64,000 bases of DNA from CAKZSB01 sp964573105 (GCA_964573105.1 CAZNIS010000026.1:6856-70855), one strand, 5' to 3'. Positions 1 through 9,803 are shown, counted from the first letter of the stretch. Translations and numbers: made by a program. Notes: generated by a model not told the origin, from the sequence alone.

Positions 1-35
1 GCGGGGGCGTTCAGTCGGGCGAGCCGCGGACACTA

Positions 36-60
36 AGTAGCCTGCATTGCGCAGGCTACT
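36..60. terminator. Hairpin downstream of the heme peroxidase gene
   Basis: A perfect 10-bp inverted repeat (36-45 with 51-60, loop ATTGC) lies about 90 bases beyond the stop of the leftward peroxidase gene. It has no T tract on either side, so it may be a weak or Rho-assisted terminator, or only a mRNA-stabilising hairpin. The remaining bases 61-148 show nothing else that I recognise. Confidence 0.45.
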
Positions 61-148
61 GCTCGAACTGCGCCTGGTAGACGGCTGTTAATCTACTGCG
101 TCAGCACTGAGGCGCTACGTGGTGTACCCTCACTTCGTGGTCAGCAGC

Positions 149-1924
149 TCACGAATAGGCCCCCGGTGCGGTAAACGCGTCATCCTGTATCTCATCTACC
201 GTCGTGTTGCGTTTGATGATGTCGCTTAGGGTGGTCGATTCAAGCTGCGCAAGTTCGTGACCGCTGTACTGGTTTTTGTAGAAATTCCGGTCGCCATCTC
301 GCAGCCGTTCGAACTGGTTGGTGTTGATGCGTGTGAATGTTGGACCGGTTTTGCCGCTACCGGCGGCTTTTTCTGCAAGGCCCCCCACCCACAGATCAAT
401 TTGATCCGGGTGCTGGTATACCTGTGACAATTTCGCACCAACGCCGTCGCGAAAAATGGGGTCGTGCCAAGATTCAATTCGGCGCATGCCAAGTGATTCA
501 CGAACATCGTTGTAGCTGCCAAGCTGATGATCGCGGCCCCGCTGAATATTCAATGCGGCCAGATCCAGGCCGCCACCCGGTGTTCCGGGTGGGCCAAACA
601 ACAGGTTGCGCAGGTTGTCGTCAATCTCATTGTCTAGTGCCTGCCCGACATTGGCAGCTTGCCCGCGCAAGATTGAATCGATACCAAACTGTTTGACGAT
701 ATCCGGGTTATCAAACGCTCGTGACAAGGGTATGTCGTCCAGTGCCTGCCCGCTGCCATCGCGGCGTTGCACATCGCCGGTAACCATCGAATGGCCAAAT
801 CGGAATGATGCAGTCGCAAATTCATTACTGATCGATGGATCGACAGTAGGGTCATAGCCCTCATAGGGTTTTAACGTGTTTTCACCGAGCAGCTTTGGCA
901 GGAACTCGTTGTAGGTGATGGCCTGCATCTGTGCGATATTTTTGCTGCGGGCTGCCTGGTATACCTGTTCATCAGACCAGCTCGGGTTGGTCGCAGCGTA
1001 TTCACCGGCAAGTCGATTGTGCTCGCGGACAAACAGAGTTTGCATTGAAGTCAGGCCCGGTTGCTCGTTCACACGCTCATCTCCAGCCATGAATTCCCCG
1101 GTATCGCCGTTCACCGGCAGCAGATTGCCGGCGCTTGTTTTCATTCTGCCACCCTCATAGCTGCGCAAAGCGCTGGCGGTCTCGGCATCGGAACCATAGA
1201 CCTGTGATCCGTCGAGGAATGCTGTCAGTTTGTTGGTCTGTTGCTCGTCGTCACGTGCATCTTTTTCGGTAGCGGAGTGCGTGAACGGAATTTCCTGTTT
1301 GCCGGTTCCTTTGGGATCCAGCGCCGGATCACCGCGCGGCACGTCGATCGGTGCCTGCGCATCCACGTGGCCCATCGTGTCGTCCGCGGTCGGTACCAGT
1401 GTCATGTCGTGATCGATAAACTGGCCCCACTGCCAAAACAGATCACTGCTGCCTGCAGGATCGGCTTTCGGCCGCTGTGCGGCCAGCACCACGTTGCTGA
1501 TCTGCCGCGGATTGGGCAATTCAGCATTGCCGGCAGCTCCCGGGGCGCGGCTCGGGTCAGCCGGTGTCAATCGCGACAGCGGCGACCCTGCCGCACCGGC
1601 ATTGGGATAAATCGGATTGTTGCCTCGACCGTCGACTGAATAAGTGCCCCTCGACGCCACCCCGTGATCAGTGCGCTGTCCGGTGTCCGGTCCGCGATCG
1701 ATCGATCCAGTGCTGACTGAATCGATTGGCGCTGATGCTCTGCGGGTGAAAAGTGCCTGTTGAGAATTGAAAAATGGCTGCGCAGTCGATTGCTGTTTGT
1801 TCTGTCTGTCACCCGTATCTGTCACTGCCGGCGTGGTCGGCTTTTGCGACGGCAGCGATGTGCGCTGATTGTGGTGGTGGCAGATTCCGGCGTGGGTGGC
1901 GGTGTCTCGTCTTCTTGCTCGCAT
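149..1924 (-). CDS. Animal-type heme peroxidase (peroxidase-cyclooxygenase superfamily)
   Basis: This 591-residue protein has the full heme peroxidase core. The distal His is H172 in GQFIDHDMT, which also carries the Ca-binding Asp. The catalytic Arg is R300 in FVREHNRLA, the proximal His is H378 in FRFGHSMV, and the family signature LNIQRGRDH follows. The family oxidises halides, thiocyanate or phenols with hydrogen peroxide. The first 100 residues are polar, low-complexity and rich in Ser/Thr/Gln, with no hydrophobic signal peptide. Export, if any, would therefore be non-classical (for example type I), or the protein is cytoplasmic. The ATG at 1924 has no clear ribosome-binding site, so the N-terminus is uncertain. 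It diverges from the secreted propeller gene at 2336. The assignment is confident; the substrate is unknown. Confidence 0.9.
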   Translation of the reverse strand: MRARRRDTATHAGICHHHNQRTSLPSQKPTTPAVTDTGDRQNKQQSTAQPFFNSQQALFTRRASAPIDSVSTGSIDRGPDTGQRTDHGVASRGTYSVDGRGNNPIYPNAGAAGSPLSRLTPADPSRAPGAAGNAELPNPRQISNVVLAAQRPKADPAGSSDLFWQWGQFIDHDMTLVPTADDTMGHVDAQAPIDVPRGDPALDPKGTGKQEIPFTHSATEKDARDDEQQTNKLTAFLDGSQVYGSDAETASALRSYEGGRMKTSAGNLLPVNGDTGEFMAGDERVNEQPGLTSMQTLFVREHNRLAGEYAATNPSWSDEQVYQAARSKNIAQMQAITYNEFLPKLLGENTLKPYEGYDPTVDPSISNEFATASFRFGHSMVTGDVQRRDGSGQALDDIPLSRAFDNPDIVKQFGIDSILRGQAANVGQALDNEIDDNLRNLLFGPPGTPGGGLDLAALNIQRGRDHQLGSYNDVRESLGMRRIESWHDPIFRDGVGAKLSQVYQHPDQIDLWVGGLAEKAAGSGKTGPTFTRINTNQFERLRDGDRNFYKNQYSGHELAQLESTTLSDIIKRNTTVDEIQDDAFTAPGAYS

Positions 1925-2335
1925 GATGCAGTTGCTGTGATTGTAGAGTCAACACGTTCGTTCAAATGGCGATCGAAAAAAAGTCGTGCTTATACTTACA
2001 GGTTTTGCACTGACAAGCTTTGATAGCACGGCTGATCGGGTCGCAGACTGATGCCCACTGTGAAACAAGTCGCCAGTGTTCAATGCAGTGCTTGAAGGTG
2101 TGCGAAATCCGTTCACCCAACTGGGTGATGCAATAGCTGGTGTGACTTCATAGCCTTTTCAGAGGCACTGCATGCTCAGAGGTGAGGCGTATCGTTTGTT
2201 GGTTGCTCACCTTCCAGACGCGATAGCTATTCGGTTGCAATGCAGTGTGCGCCTCGTGTCGTCGCCCAGGGTACGGCTAAATCCGGCCTCGGCTGACGAA
2301 CGTCGGATCGAAGAAGAAACTGGAGCTGGCACCAA
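1925..2335. other. 411-base divergent intergenic region
   Basis: This region separates the peroxidase gene (leftward) from the propeller gene (rightward) and must hold at least one promoter for each. No convincing -10/-35 pair stands out by eye. The one clear element is the inverted repeat at 2113-2128, listed separately. The short open frames here lack ribosome-binding sites and recognisable content. Confidence 0.5.
2113..2128. promoter_or_regulatory. Operator-like inverted repeat TCACCCA-N2-TGGGTGA
   Basis: A perfect 7-bp inverted repeat with a 2-base spacer sits roughly midway between the two divergent start codons. The short spacer is typical of a dimeric regulator site rather than a stable hairpin. 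The binding protein is unknown. Confidence 0.35.
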
Positions 2336-5300
2336 TTGCACTATAAGAACCAATCCATCGCATCAAACGATGCATGGGCGACCCTGTCCAACACTCGGCG
2401 TAGTATTGCTGGTCCTTCACAGTCCCTCGCTGCGCTTGCTGCCGGATTCGGCTCTGCCGCTGCTCGGGTCTATTGGTGGCTTGTGGTGCTGTCACTTGCC
2501 AGCGGATTACTGTTGCAACCCACTACACATGCCGCAGGTGGCAACGAGAACTGGTCGGGCGACTTTGTCATCCCTGGTCTGGATGGTCCGGTATACGAAT
2601 CGGTCGAAGACAATGCCGGCAACCTCTACATCGCCGGTGATTTCACCGCCATCAATGGTAGCAGGGTCAATGGTATAGCGATGTGGGATGGCGTCGCCTG
2701 GTCTGCGTTGGGGACGGGCGTGGACGGAGATATCAGCGATATGGCCGTCGACAGCAACGGCAACCTCTACATAGCGGGAACATTTTCACAGGCGGGCAGG
2801 CAGGCCGTCTCCAATGTGGCAGTATGGGATGGCAGCGCCTGGTCGGGACTCGGCACCGGCGTCGACAACGCCGCCTATGTGATCCTCATCGACGATACCG
2901 ATCAAGTCTATGTCGGTGGCCGGTTTTCTACCGCCGGCGGCAGCCCTGCAGAAAGAGTCGCCCTGTGGCAGGACGGTGCCTGGAGCGCGCTTGGCGCGGG
3001 GCCGGAAGACGACGTGTCGTCTTTGTTGTTCAATCCGGAAGGGGAACTGCTCGCTGGCGGGGCGTTCGGGATCAACAAGTGGGTCGAGGGCAGTTGGAGC
3101 GACTTTGATGCGCCGATTCAGGGCAGAATCCGCAAGATGGTGACAGGTCCGGATGGTGCGTTATATGTCGGTGGTGGCGCTTTTTGGACCAACAGCCGCA
3201 CCTATTTTGGAATTGCGAGATGGTCAGCGGAGGACGCCATTTGCATCGCCACGGCTACTGAAAATGCTTGTACTGATGGCTGGACAAGTCTCGGTGGGGG
3301 CGTCGCCCTGCCTAATCCGTATGCAGGGGTGCAGGATCTCCTGTTCGATCAAAACGGCACGCTGTACGTCGGTGGTCGTGTGCGATCTTTTGGCGATGAG
3401 AATCAGCAGCAGATACTCAGCTGGAACGGTCTTGATTGGGTAGAACTTACCCCCGGTATCGCGGGCCAGTCTGTCTCAACGCTAACACTGCTGGCCGATG
3501 GCGGCCTGTTTGCAGGTGGCAGCTTCACCGTCACCGCGCAAGCCGGCAAGCTGAATTCCGTCGCCATCTGGGACGGTGTTAGCTGGTCTGGCTTTGCATC
3601 GCAAAGCGATCGGCCGATGCTGGGGCTGAATGACTACGTTAGCGAAATGGTCGCCGAAGCTGATGGCGATCTGTTTGTCACGGGTGGTTTTACCCAGGCT
3701 GGCAATATCGACGCCGAATACATCGTGCGTTGGGATGGCCAGGGCTGGAACGCTTTGGACGGATCTCCGCTGCAGGATGCCGCCGCAGCGATGGCTGCGG
3801 ATGGCAACGGCAACCTCTATGTCGCCATCGATGACTATCGCGCCCCCGGCGTATCGATATGGAATGCAGCTGGCTGGCAGACGATGAATACCGGTTTGCG
3901 AACGATCTATAGCTTCACCGATATCGTGGCCAACAGCGCTGGCCAAATCTATTTAAGCGGCGAATTTGCCATCGATAACGGGCCAGTCCAAAGACAAATT
4001 GCGCGCTGGAATGGCAGCCAGTGGGTGGTCGTTGGCCGTGTCGAGGCGAACTACATGGCGCTGACTGACGGTGGCTTGCTTTATGTCAGCGGATATTTCA
4101 GCAGTGTCAACGGTATCGATGCAGGCGGCATCGCCCGATGGGATGGCAGCAACTGGAACACCTTGATGTCGGCTGATCAGTTTTCAAGTGTTGATCAACT
4201 GGCACTGGCAGCCGATGACACCTTGCTGGCATCAGCCTACGTGCAGCTACCGGACTTTTCACTGGATAATGGACTATGGCGATGGGACGGCAGTAGCTGG
4301 GCGCTGGAGGTAGACATCCCCGGTCCAGTGTCTGTCTCTGCGCTGCAGAGCACCGCTGACGGTCAGTTGTTTGTCGGGCTGGACTTCGGCGATGGCAATT
4401 TGTTGCTGCAGTGGGATGGTTCAGACTGGGTGAATCCGGGATCAGGTATCACTGGCGTAAGAATCAATGCGCTGGCCCTGTACCGTACCAATGCGCTGTT
4501 TGCTGGTGGTCTGTTCAGCACTTCCGGTGGGCAGCTTGCAGGCAACATTGCGCAATACACTCTGGACGCTGACAACATCGATACCGACGGTGATGGCCTG
4601 ACGGATCGAGTCGAACGTGCGCTGGGTCTGTCAGTGACCAGCACCGACACAGACAACGACGGCGTCGAAGACGGTGATGAAGATTCAGATGGCGACGGCG
4701 CGACGAACGTGCAGGAGTTACAGGCTGGCACAGATCCGGGAATCGATCCCGAGACGGCAGCTGATGATGTGCCGGCGTTGCTGACAGTAGTGCAACTGGG
4801 GGCGGACGAGTCGACAGTTGAAGAGGGCACCGACATTGTCGTCACCATCAAGCGAAGCGGCGATATCAACCGAACGGTATCCGTTGACTATGAAGTGTCC
4901 GGCACTCCCGGTGGGGACATTATCGTTCAGGAGGAAATTCAGGAGTCCGCTTCATTGCTGGATTTCTTCATCGGTCGAGCGGTTGCCAATGTGGCGGCGA
5001 CCGGCACTTTGGTCTGGCCGGCTGGCGACACCGCTGACAGGCTGCTGCGAATTTCAGTGTTACCAGATGAAATACCCGAGGGCTCCGAGACGATCGAAGT
5101 CGCCTTGCTCGATACGTCGTCAGGCTCAGCGACGGTCAACGCCACATTGACGTTTACCATCAGCGATCCACCGCTTGCCAGCGTACCCACCATGGAGGTT
5201 GCCGATCTCGAATGGACGCTCTTTAGTGTGCCGGCCATGGCGGGTGGGCAAACCACCCTGCGTGACGTCATCGCAGACGACATCGTTATGCCGTACGCCA

Positions 5301-5827
5301 ATACGCAAGGCGCTGCAACCTGGGCGGTCTTTGAGTACATCAGTCAAGGCGATAATCCACGCTATCGCCTGATGGAGCTCGATGATGAACTCGAGCCCGG
5401 CGTTGGCTACTGGCTGATCCACGATGCCGGTGAGACACTCGTCATCGATCTGCCGTCGACGACGCTGGCATCCATTGTCGGTGACAACGATGGCTGCGCG
5501 GGCGCCAACGGCTGTTTTCAGCGCGAGATGGACAGCGATTCGGATGGTCGACGCTGGCAAATACTGGGCAATCCTTTTTATCGATCAACCAACCCGGCGG
5601 ATATTCGGGTGGTCTCCGTCAACGGCGACTGTGCGGCTGTCTCAGGCTGCAGCCTGACGCAGGCGTCGGAGACCGGCATTGTTAGCGATACGCTGTGGGG
5701 ATATGACGGCTTGCGTTATGAGGCTGTGCAACCGGGCGATGCGCTGGAACCGTGGAAGGGGTACTGGAGCAGCACCGCCGAAAGCGCAAGCGTCGCCCAG
5801 CCCAGTCTGTTAATCCCTAATCAGTAG
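2336..5827 (+). CDS. Large secreted beta-propeller protein with TSP3-like and Calx-beta domains
   Basis: This 1163-residue protein starts at TTG 2336, with GGAG 10 bases upstream; no in-frame ATG lies before the membrane segment. An N-terminal hydrophobic stretch around residues 46-65 ends in THAAGG, giving a long signal peptide. Residues about 70-740 hold many repeats of the type W-D-G-x-x-W plus G-N-L-Y-I-A-G, as in kelch/delta-60 propellers. Residues about 745-800 are Asp-rich calcium-binding thrombospondin type-3-like repeats (DTDGDGLTD, DTDNDGVEDGD). Residues about 815-943 look like a Calx-beta domain. The last 220 residues are a Trp-rich domain (GVGYWLIHD, PWKGYW) that I do not recognise by name. 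It is probably a surface or extracellular, calcium-stabilised binding or adhesion protein. A strong hairpin follows the stop codon. Confidence 0.8.
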   Translation: MHYKNQSIASNDAWATLSNTRRSIAGPSQSLAALAAGFGSAAARVYWWLVVLSLASGLLLQPTTHAAGGNENWSGDFVIPGLDGPVYESVEDNAGNLYIAGDFTAINGSRVNGIAMWDGVAWSALGTGVDGDISDMAVDSNGNLYIAGTFSQAGRQAVSNVAVWDGSAWSGLGTGVDNAAYVILIDDTDQVYVGGRFSTAGGSPAERVALWQDGAWSALGAGPEDDVSSLLFNPEGELLAGGAFGINKWVEGSWSDFDAPIQGRIRKMVTGPDGALYVGGGAFWTNSRTYFGIARWSAEDAICIATATENACTDGWTSLGGGVALPNPYAGVQDLLFDQNGTLYVGGRVRSFGDENQQQILSWNGLDWVELTPGIAGQSVSTLTLLADGGLFAGGSFTVTAQAGKLNSVAIWDGVSWSGFASQSDRPMLGLNDYVSEMVAEADGDLFVTGGFTQAGNIDAEYIVRWDGQGWNALDGSPLQDAAAAMAADGNGNLYVAIDDYRAPGVSIWNAAGWQTMNTGLRTIYSFTDIVANSAGQIYLSGEFAIDNGPVQRQIARWNGSQWVVVGRVEANYMALTDGGLLYVSGYFSSVNGIDAGGIARWDGSNWNTLMSADQFSSVDQLALAADDTLLASAYVQLPDFSLDNGLWRWDGSSWALEVDIPGPVSVSALQSTADGQLFVGLDFGDGNLLLQWDGSDWVNPGSGITGVRINALALYRTNALFAGGLFSTSGGQLAGNIAQYTLDADNIDTDGDGLTDRVERALGLSVTSTDTDNDGVEDGDEDSDGDGATNVQELQAGTDPGIDPETAADDVPALLTVVQLGADESTVEEGTDIVVTIKRSGDINRTVSVDYEVSGTPGGDIIVQEEIQESASLLDFFIGRAVANVAATGTLVWPAGDTADRLLRISVLPDEIPEGSETIEVALLDTSSGSATVNATLTFTISDPPLASVPTMEVADLEWTLFSVPAMAGGQTTLRDVIADDIVMPYANTQGAATWAVFEYISQGDNPRYRLMELDDELEPGVGYWLIHDAGETLVIDLPSTTLASIVGDNDGCAGANGCFQREMDSDSDGRRWQILGNPFYRSTNPADIRVVSVNGDCAAVSGCSLTQASETGIVSDTLWGYDGLRYEAVQPGDALEPWKGYWSSTAESASVAQPSLLIPNQ

Positions 5828-5893
5828 ACAGCGGCAAGTGTCAGTGCACCATCAGTGCGTGTTCTGGCGCGTAGGCAGTTAACTGGCTGGCCA

Positions 5894-5918
5894 CCCGGGG
5901 AGCCTGGTGCTCCCCGGG
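5894..5918. terminator. Strong hairpin between convergent genes
   Basis: A perfect 10-bp GC-rich stem (5894-5903 with 5909-5918, loop CTGGT) lies between the converging propeller and GGDEF-EAL genes. The position fits a bidirectional terminator, although neither side has a long T run. Confidence 0.6.
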
Positions 5919-5949
5919 ATATCGTGTGAGAGGGCATCAGCTTGAGCAC

Positions 5950-8367
5950 TCAGGCAGCTTTTCGACCGTTGCTCATCAGGTTTGATATTGCGGCAATAGC
6001 ATCCGGCAGTTTGTCGACCGGCAACGGTTTGGAGTAAAAATAGCCCTGCGCGATGTCTATACCCAGCTGGTTGACCTCAAACAATTGCCTATCGGTCTCT
6101 ATTCCCTCAGCCACCGTCTCCAGACCATAGATTTCAGCTATCGAGGCGATGGTTGCGGTGACTGATTTCATATTGCGGGAGTCGTCATCCAGTTTGCTGA
6201 TGAACGAGCGATCAATCTTTAGCGTATCCAGTGGCAGGTTCTGAAGCTGACTCAGCGATGAGTGTCCGGTGCCGAAATCGTCCAGCGCGATTCTAAAACC
6301 GAGCGCCTTGAGTTCGCTCAGGCATTTGGCGATCCAGTTGATATCAGCCATCACGACACTTTCAGTGATCTCAAGCTCCAGTGAGTCAGATGGCACGCCA
6401 TGTTGTGCCGTCACATCGACAACCTGCTGTACAAAGTCGTTTTGCATCACCTGGTGAATTGAAACATTTATGGCAATTCGCACCGGTGCCATCACTGTGT
6501 TTTGCCAAAGTGCGGCCTGCCTGCACGCCTCGTTAAGCACCCAAGTGCCCAGCATCGGCATCAACCCGGCTTCTTCTGCGACGACAATGAACTCACTCGG
6601 CGGAATGTTGCCGCGCTCCGGATGATTCCATCGGATGAGTGCCTCTACAGATCCCACGCATCCCAATGTCAGATTCACCTGTGGCTGGTAGTGCAGTTCC
6701 AGTTGATTGTGATTAATCGCCCGTACCAGATCCTTTTCTATCAACAGGCGATTTCTGTACTGACTGGCCACTTCGCTGTCAAATGGCTGGATGGTTTGTC
6801 CGCCAGACTGCTTGGCGCTGAACATTGCGAAGTCTGATGTAATCTGAAGTTCCCTGCCAGATTGCGCATCGTCAGGGTAAATACTGTAGCCGATACTGGT
6901 GCTCATCTTGATCAAGCCGCCATCGACACTGAACGAGCGAATGAACGTATCCCTGACTCGACAAGCCAGCTGAAAGGCGTCGGTGGGGTTGGTGGTTGTA
7001 TAGAGTAGTGAAAACTCATCGCCGCCCATGCGGGCCAGGACCATCTTGTCACTGACAATCGCATTGAGTCGTTGTGCCACCTGTTTCAACAAATTGTCGC
7101 CAGCGACGTGGCCCATGGTATCGTTGATCGACTTGAATCCGTTTAGATCCATAGTCATCAGCACCAGCTTTTCATGCTTCGACAGATCAGTTCGTTTCAA
7201 CAGCGCCGTGATCGCCGTATTGAAATATCGTCGATTGGGTATACCGGTAAGTTCATCGCGATCCGACTGACGTTGAATTTTCCAGGCAATTCTCAGGGTT
7301 GCACAGGCCATTACCATGCACAGCAGGACCAGCAACGTATTGGCAGCCAGGCTGACAGCAGTGTCGCGCTTTACTGAGGCGGCGGCAGACAGTGTATTGG
7401 TCAGTGCCACGCGTTCGATTTGCTGAACATCGTCCCTGATTTCGTCGGCGCTTCGCATCCATTGCGAGAGGCGATCGCCAATTTTTACAAACTGCGGTGA
7501 GACCAGAATCACCTGCTTGACCAAGGAGTAGTAGATCTTTCTGTACTGTGATTCGAGGGTTGCTATGTCTTTGGCGTCGACGCCCACAATCTCCTCGCTC
7601 TTGAGCATTTGTGCAAGATCGTTTATCGCCTGGTCGGTTCTCTCGTGATTTTGCAGTAGTCGAAGCGTTAGGTTGTCAACATTAAGCGTGTCGATCGTTC
7701 CATTGCGGTGCTTCAAATTCAGGCTTTGGACGAGGCTGGTGGTTCGGGCAATGGCTTCTTTCAGCGACCAGATTGCATCCTTGATCTTATGTGCCGACAG
7801 TACGCCCCGGTAGTTCTTTTCAGGGTAGGCATGTACATGCTGACGAAGGTTATTGAGCGCCTTGATGAAGTTGCCGTAGGCATCGAAAAGTTGCATCCGC
7901 ACGGAGTCGCTTCGCTCGTCGATGGGTAAATACAATTGCCCGGTAATGACTGAACGCGCCATCGCAGTTCTTTTAAACTTGTCTTCCAGTTCCGTCATCA
8001 GACTAGCTGTGGTGTCTTCACTGTAACGATTGTCGGTCCAGTGCGGCGTTTGCAACGATGCGATTTCCCGACGCAGTTGCTCAAATAGCTGTTTGGTATC
8101 TCTCGTCAGTGAACGAAGGTGATCGAGGTCAGCCTCGAAACGCGCTGCATCCACCAGTGTGGTTTGTACGGCATGTCGTTCTCGATCCAGAGCTGAGGCG
8201 ATTTTGAACAGCGTCGTCTCCGGGGCAACTGAAAGTTCAAGCTGCGTCGCGCCGGTAAACTGAGTGCGAGCGTCTGTCCAGTAGCGACTGCCGAGCCAGA
8301 TGACCAGTAGCGCTAGCGACAAGCTTACAGCGATGAGGTACTTGCTTATTCTTGATAGTGCGAACAT
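5950..8367 (-). CDS. Membrane-bound GGDEF-EAL cyclic-di-GMP enzyme
   Basis: This 805-residue protein has a transmembrane segment at about residues 10-28, an extracytoplasmic mostly helical sensor region to about 335, and a second membrane segment at about 340-362. The GGDEF domain carries the intact active site ARMGGDEFS. The EAL domain follows with its key motifs present: EALIRW, NVS, ELEITES, DDFGTG and KIDRSF. Both diguanylate cyclase and phosphodiesterase activities are therefore possible. No RxxD inhibitory site is seen at the usual place before GGDEF, so product inhibition is probably absent. The periplasmic region has no named fold that I recognise and there is no HAMP. The gene stands alone. 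Confidence 0.92.
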   Translation of the reverse strand: MFALSRISKYLIAVSLSLALLVIWLGSRYWTDARTQFTGATQLELSVAPETTLFKIASALDRERHAVQTTLVDAARFEADLDHLRSLTRDTKQLFEQLRREIASLQTPHWTDNRYSEDTTASLMTELEDKFKRTAMARSVITGQLYLPIDERSDSVRMQLFDAYGNFIKALNNLRQHVHAYPEKNYRGVLSAHKIKDAIWSLKEAIARTTSLVQSLNLKHRNGTIDTLNVDNLTLRLLQNHERTDQAINDLAQMLKSEEIVGVDAKDIATLESQYRKIYYSLVKQVILVSPQFVKIGDRLSQWMRSADEIRDDVQQIERVALTNTLSAAASVKRDTAVSLAANTLLVLLCMVMACATLRIAWKIQRQSDRDELTGIPNRRYFNTAITALLKRTDLSKHEKLVLMTMDLNGFKSINDTMGHVAGDNLLKQVAQRLNAIVSDKMVLARMGGDEFSLLYTTTNPTDAFQLACRVRDTFIRSFSVDGGLIKMSTSIGYSIYPDDAQSGRELQITSDFAMFSAKQSGGQTIQPFDSEVASQYRNRLLIEKDLVRAINHNQLELHYQPQVNLTLGCVGSVEALIRWNHPERGNIPPSEFIVVAEEAGLMPMLGTWVLNEACRQAALWQNTVMAPVRIAINVSIHQVMQNDFVQQVVDVTAQHGVPSDSLELEITESVVMADINWIAKCLSELKALGFRIALDDFGTGHSSLSQLQNLPLDTLKIDRSFISKLDDDSRNMKSVTATIASIAEIYGLETVAEGIETDRQLFEVNQLGIDIAQGYFYSKPLPVDKLPDAIAAISNLMSNGRKAA

Positions 8368-9209
8368 AGGTTTTCTAATCGCAACGACAGTCAGTCGCCT
8401 CCGGTTAAGCTGCAGCCGGGACTGACCCGTTACCTATCTAACACTTGTCGGTCAGTGTTTGTCAGGAACTGTGGAAACTCCTGAGTGACTGGTTCACGTA
8501 TGTCGTATTCGATCTGAGTGGTGATAAGAATAGTGAATAAATGTTTAATATCTAAAACGAATCGGCGTGTGTTTTAGTTGCTTGAGCGTGTTTACGACCA
8601 CTGTGAATGACTGCGGTGCCAGCTGTGACGAGACAGGAACAGCCGCCCATTAAGGTTGTTGTGTGGCGTAAATGCATACGTTTCTATTCCGGGTGTCACT
8701 GGTTGCGGGTGGACGCTACAGCTCGCGCTAAAGATTCACTATTGTGGATAGCGGTTTCGTGCAGTGACAGCGACGGATACCCCCTTGCTGAGAGACCGCC
8801 TCTTTGCACCAGCACCAGGTATCTTGCAAATGTTGCAAACACTTTGACGGTGCATCTGATTGACTCGCTTGTAGATTCACGTGCACAAACCCGAAACCCA
8901 CCCCAAACAGGGGGCATCAGGCGCTATTGCGGATCCATCGGCGACAACACTCGCACGTCAACGCAGCGTGTCCGGTGGTTTTTGCCGGGATAGGTTTTGT
9001 GAACCAGCGCACGTAAACTGATATTGAATCAGATCACACTATTTGTGTGACGTAGTGCCGATGGCGCGATCGAACTGCCCACACCACGCGTGTGCAATGT
9101 GCGTTTGGCATGGAGATAAACCGGAGTAGGACTATGCAGCATAGCGATTTACCAAGCGGTGAAATCGTGCCGTATAGCATCTCGTGTGACCAGCTAAAGG
9201 GTGGCAGGG
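8368..9209. other. 842-base intergenic region
   Basis: This region lies between the GGDEF-EAL gene (leftward) and the VanZ-like gene (rightward). An open frame at 8607-8993 has no ribosome-binding site and no recognisable content, so I do not call it. An 8-bp inverted repeat (8694-8701 with 8762-8769, 60 bases apart) could pair in a transcript. A second palindrome at 9034-9050 is listed separately. I see no known riboswitch, tRNA or insertion sequence. Confidence 0.4.
9034..9050. promoter_or_regulatory. Inverted repeat TCACAC-N5-GTGTGA upstream of the VanZ-like gene
   Basis: A perfect 6-bp inverted repeat with a 5-base spacer lies 160 bases before the VanZ-like start codon. It could be a dimeric regulator site. 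A related motif, TCACAA-N3-TTGTGA, occurs at 34311-34325. Confidence 0.3.
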
Positions 9210-9803
9210 ATGCATTCACAGAGCGATAGTAATTTCCGGCAGGGAAACAGTCGCCGTCAGTCCCGCGTGACGCGCGCTTCATCCAGTGATGCCTGGGCCG
9301 TCGAATACGCAAAGGCCAATATGCCTGCTGTGGTCAACCGTCGACGGCGCCGGCGGTCCAGTCGCCACCAGTCTGTTGATAAGCGAGGCAACACACCTGC
9401 GCCCAGCGGATCAACCAATCCATTCCCAAGGCCCCTTCGTGCAGATCTTCTTCTCGTCGCAGCGATGTTTCTCTTGTACACCGCTTATCATCAGCTTGGC
9501 TGCCTGTTTCCGGATAACTACATGGAGTTGCAATGCGGTGCCAACAGCGCCGATACGCTCAATCACGTCGCTGTGTTTGCCGCACTCGCAGCGCCAATAG
9601 CGGCGTTTTATCCGGGGGCGCTACGTTGGGCTGTGCCAGTACTGGTCGTTAGTGGCGGCGTTGCCGAAATTGTCCAGCCTTTCATCGGCCGCACGGCCAG
9701 TTCAATGGATTTTCTGGCTAATTTCTGTGGCGTTTTTATTGGCGTGTGTGCAGGGCGTATCGTGTGGCGTTGGCGCGGCAGCAACGCTTATGGTTGGCGT
9801 TAG
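9210..9803 (+). CDS. VanZ-like membrane protein
   Basis: This 197-residue protein is predicted to be in the inner membrane. The ATG at 9210 is preferred over GTG 9201 because AAAGGG sits 8 bases upstream of it. The first 75 residues are basic and polar (an RRRRRR run). Then follow about four hydrophobic segments with the VanZ-family pattern: D-x-x-N-H-V-x-x-F, then EIVQPFIGRTASSMDFLAN and a final glycine-rich segment. VanZ-like proteins are mostly uncharacterised; teicoplanin resistance is known only for the founding member. The long basic N-terminal extension is unusual. The gene appears monocistronic. Confidence 0.7.
   Translation: MHSQSDSNFRQGNSRRQSRVTRASSSDAWAVEYAKANMPAVVNRRRRRRSSRHQSVDKRGNTPAPSGSTNPFPRPLRADLLLVAAMFLLYTAYHQLGCLFPDNYMELQCGANSADTLNHVAVFAALAAPIAAFYPGALRWAVPVLVVSGGVAEIVQPFIGRTASSMDFLANFCGVFIGVCAGRIVWRWRGSNAYGWR

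Noticed and set aside
8775..8825. CTGAGAG near a CC-rich run, suggestive of a TPP riboswitch
   Set aside because: The following conserved GAACCTGA and GCGTAGGGAA-type elements are missing.
8607..8993. 128-residue open frame in the intergenic region
   Set aside because: There is no ribosome-binding site, no hydrophobic pattern and no recognisable motif; the composition looks like non-coding sequence.
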